Below are positions 5,342-6,328 of a stretch of DNA of 6,328 nucleotides, piece by piece (the first letter of the stretch is position 1; every line of letters begins with the position of its first letter). The notes beneath the pieces were generated by a model that saw only the letters and a list, made by a program, of their open reading frames with translations, was not told the origin of the DNA and made no database searches. A program made the position numbers and the translations under genes. This DNA is from an uncultured Lentisphaeria bacterium (lineage in GTDB: Bacteria > Verrucomicrobiota > Lentisphaeria > Victivallales > Victivallaceae): NCBI GenBank assembly GCA_949298665.1, contig CASFXO010000345.1, positions 1-6,328 of the forward strand, given 5' to 3'.

Positions 5342-6328
5342 CGCCGGAGGAGATTCTGGCCCAGCTCAATCCCGAACAACGGGAGGCGGCGGCCACCCAT
5401 CAGGGGCCGGTACTGGTACTCGCCGGCGCCGGCACCGGAAAAACCCGGGTGATCACCTACCGGATCGCGGCCATGCTGGCGTCTGGTATTCCGGCCGAAC
5501 AGATTCTCGGTTTGACCTTTACCAACAAGGCGGCCCGGGAAATGCGGGAACGCCTGGCCCAGCTGGTAACGCCGGAGACGGCACGTCATGTCACGCTCGG
5601 CACTTTTCACGCCTTCTGCGTCCGGCTGCTGCGCCGGGAAATCGTCCGGCTCGGCTATCTGCCGGGATTCACCATCGCCGACGAGTCCGACCAGCAGGGA
5701 CTGCTGAAACAGGCGGCGGCGGCACAGGGGTTGAACCGGGAAGGCTTCCCCCTCGCCGAAGCGGGAGCCATGATCAGCCGCTGGAAAAACCGCCTGCTCA
5801 CCCCCCGGGAAGCCCGGAATGCCGCCGAGTTTGAATTCGAACTCACCGTCGGCCAGCTGTACGAGGAATATCAATCGCTGCTGGAAATGCAGAACATGAT
5901 CGACTTCGACGACATGCTGCTGCTGGTCCATCGGCTTTTTTCCGAATTTCCGGAGGTGCTGGAACAATACCGCGAACAATACCGGTACCTCCTCGTGGAC
6001 GAGTATCAGGACACCAACGACGCTCAGTTCACGCTGGTGAAAATGCTGGCCGGAGAACGCCGCAATCTCTGTGTCGTCGGCGACGATGACCAGAGCATCT
6101 ATTCGTGGCGGGGAGCGAACATCAGCAACATTCTGGACTTCCCGGAGCATTTCCCCGGCGCGAAAATCATTAAACTGGAACAGAACTACCGCTCCACCAC
6201 CCGGATTCTCGCCGCGGCCAACGCCGTCATCGGCGGTAACTCCCGCCGTCATGCGAAAGCGCTCTGGTCCCGGCTGGGCGAAGGCGATCCGGTGACGATC
6301 GTTCCCGTTGACAGCGGAGAAGCGGAAG
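5338..6328 (+). CDS. UvrD/PcrA/Rep-type superfamily 1A DNA helicase (N-terminal 330 residues, truncated by the window)
   Basis: ATP-driven 3'-5' DNA helicase of the UvrD/PcrA/Rep family, acting in nucleotide excision and mismatch repair, replication restart or removal of recombinase from DNA. The visible part has the ordered motifs: Q motif LNPEQREA (10-17), Walker A AGAGTGKT (29-36), Ia LTFTNKAAREM (59-69), Ib GTFHAF (88-93), Walker B/II LVDEYQDTN (219-227), III VVGDDDQSIYSWRGA (246-260) and IV LEQNYRST (280-287). Family members have about 650-750 residues, so roughly half is missing beyond 6328. The ATG at 5338 overlaps the purO stop by 4 bases and no strong ribosome binding site precedes it, so translation is probably coupled to purO. 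Whether it is the cell's UvrD, PcrA or Rep cannot be settled without the C-terminal half; PcrA-like is my preference from the motifs. Confidence 0.94.
   Translation, partial: MTPEEILAQLNPEQREAAATHQGPVLVLAGAGTGKTRVITYRIAAMLASGIPAEQILGLTFTNKAAREMRERLAQLVTPETARHVTLGTFHAFCVRLLRREIVRLGYLPGFTIADESDQQGLLKQAAAAQGLNREGFPLAEAGAMISRWKNRLLTPREARNAAEFEFELTVGQLYEEYQSLLEMQNMIDFDDMLLLVHRLFSEFPEVLEQYREQYRYLLVDEYQDTNDAQFTLVKMLAGERRNLCVVGDDDQSIYSWRGANISNILDFPEHFPGAKIIKLEQNYRSTTRILAAANAVIGGNSRRHAKALWSRLGEGDPVTIVPVDSGEAE

Noticed and set aside
5191..6252. Minus-strand open frame of 353 codons opposite the end of purO and the helicase.
   Set aside because: The plus strand encodes all helicase motifs here with no interruption. 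The antisense product has no recognisable domain and is explained by high GC at third positions.
1..6328. Searched for tRNA/rRNA genes, CRISPR repeats, insertion sequences, integrases, toxin-antitoxin pairs and defence genes.
   Set aside because: I could identify none by eye. All substantial coding space is explained by five genes of known families.

Overview
The window is GC-rich, densely coded bacterial chromosome. Third codon positions are mostly G or C, and spacers are short except for one AT-richer gap. It looks chromosomal and ordinary: I see no tRNA or rRNA gene, insertion sequence, integrase, phage gene or CRISPR array. The cell envelope gene and the housekeeping genes mark it as a bacterium. 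An archaeal-type IMP cyclohydrolase beside a divergent polysaccharide cluster is compatible with a deep-branching Gram-negative group such as the PVC/Lentisphaerota lineage, but that placement is only a guess.

Left arm (minus strand, about 1-3182), read right to left. First comes a 640-residue membrane protein, which joins a complete WecA/MraY-type polyprenyl-phosphate sugar-1-phosphate transferase to the membrane and nucleotide-binding part of a CapD/WbpM-type protein. It is followed within 12-33 bases by an ATP-grasp ligase of about 382 residues. The possible start of a further gene lies at the window edge. This arm reads as the beginning of a polysaccharide (capsule, exopolysaccharide or O-antigen) operon: the first gene would load a sugar phosphate on the lipid carrier, and the ATP-grasp enzyme could make an amide or peptide-like decoration or precursor.

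Central divergent gap (3183-3667). It carries a strong extended -10 promoter firing leftward. This gives the polysaccharide gene a leader of about 145 nt with two adjacent perfect palindromes at the start point, a G9 run in the RNA, and two mutually exclusive hairpins close to the ribosome binding site. The rightward half holds a weaker promoter candidate, several small stem-loops, a terminator-like element and a possible 36-codon upstream ORF that overlaps miaA by 4 bases.

Right arm (plus strand, 3668-6328): miaA (tRNA A37 dimethylallyltransferase), then after 99 bases a purO-type IMP cyclohydrolase, whose stop overlaps (ATGA) the start of a UvrD/PcrA-type superfamily 1 helicase that runs off the window. 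These are housekeeping functions (tRNA modification, last step of purine synthesis, DNA repair/replication). They share an orientation and perhaps a transcript, but no common pathway.

The points most worth a second look are the transferase/CapD fusion lacking the dehydratase domain, the regulatory architecture of its leader, and the archaeal-type PurO coupled to a helicase.
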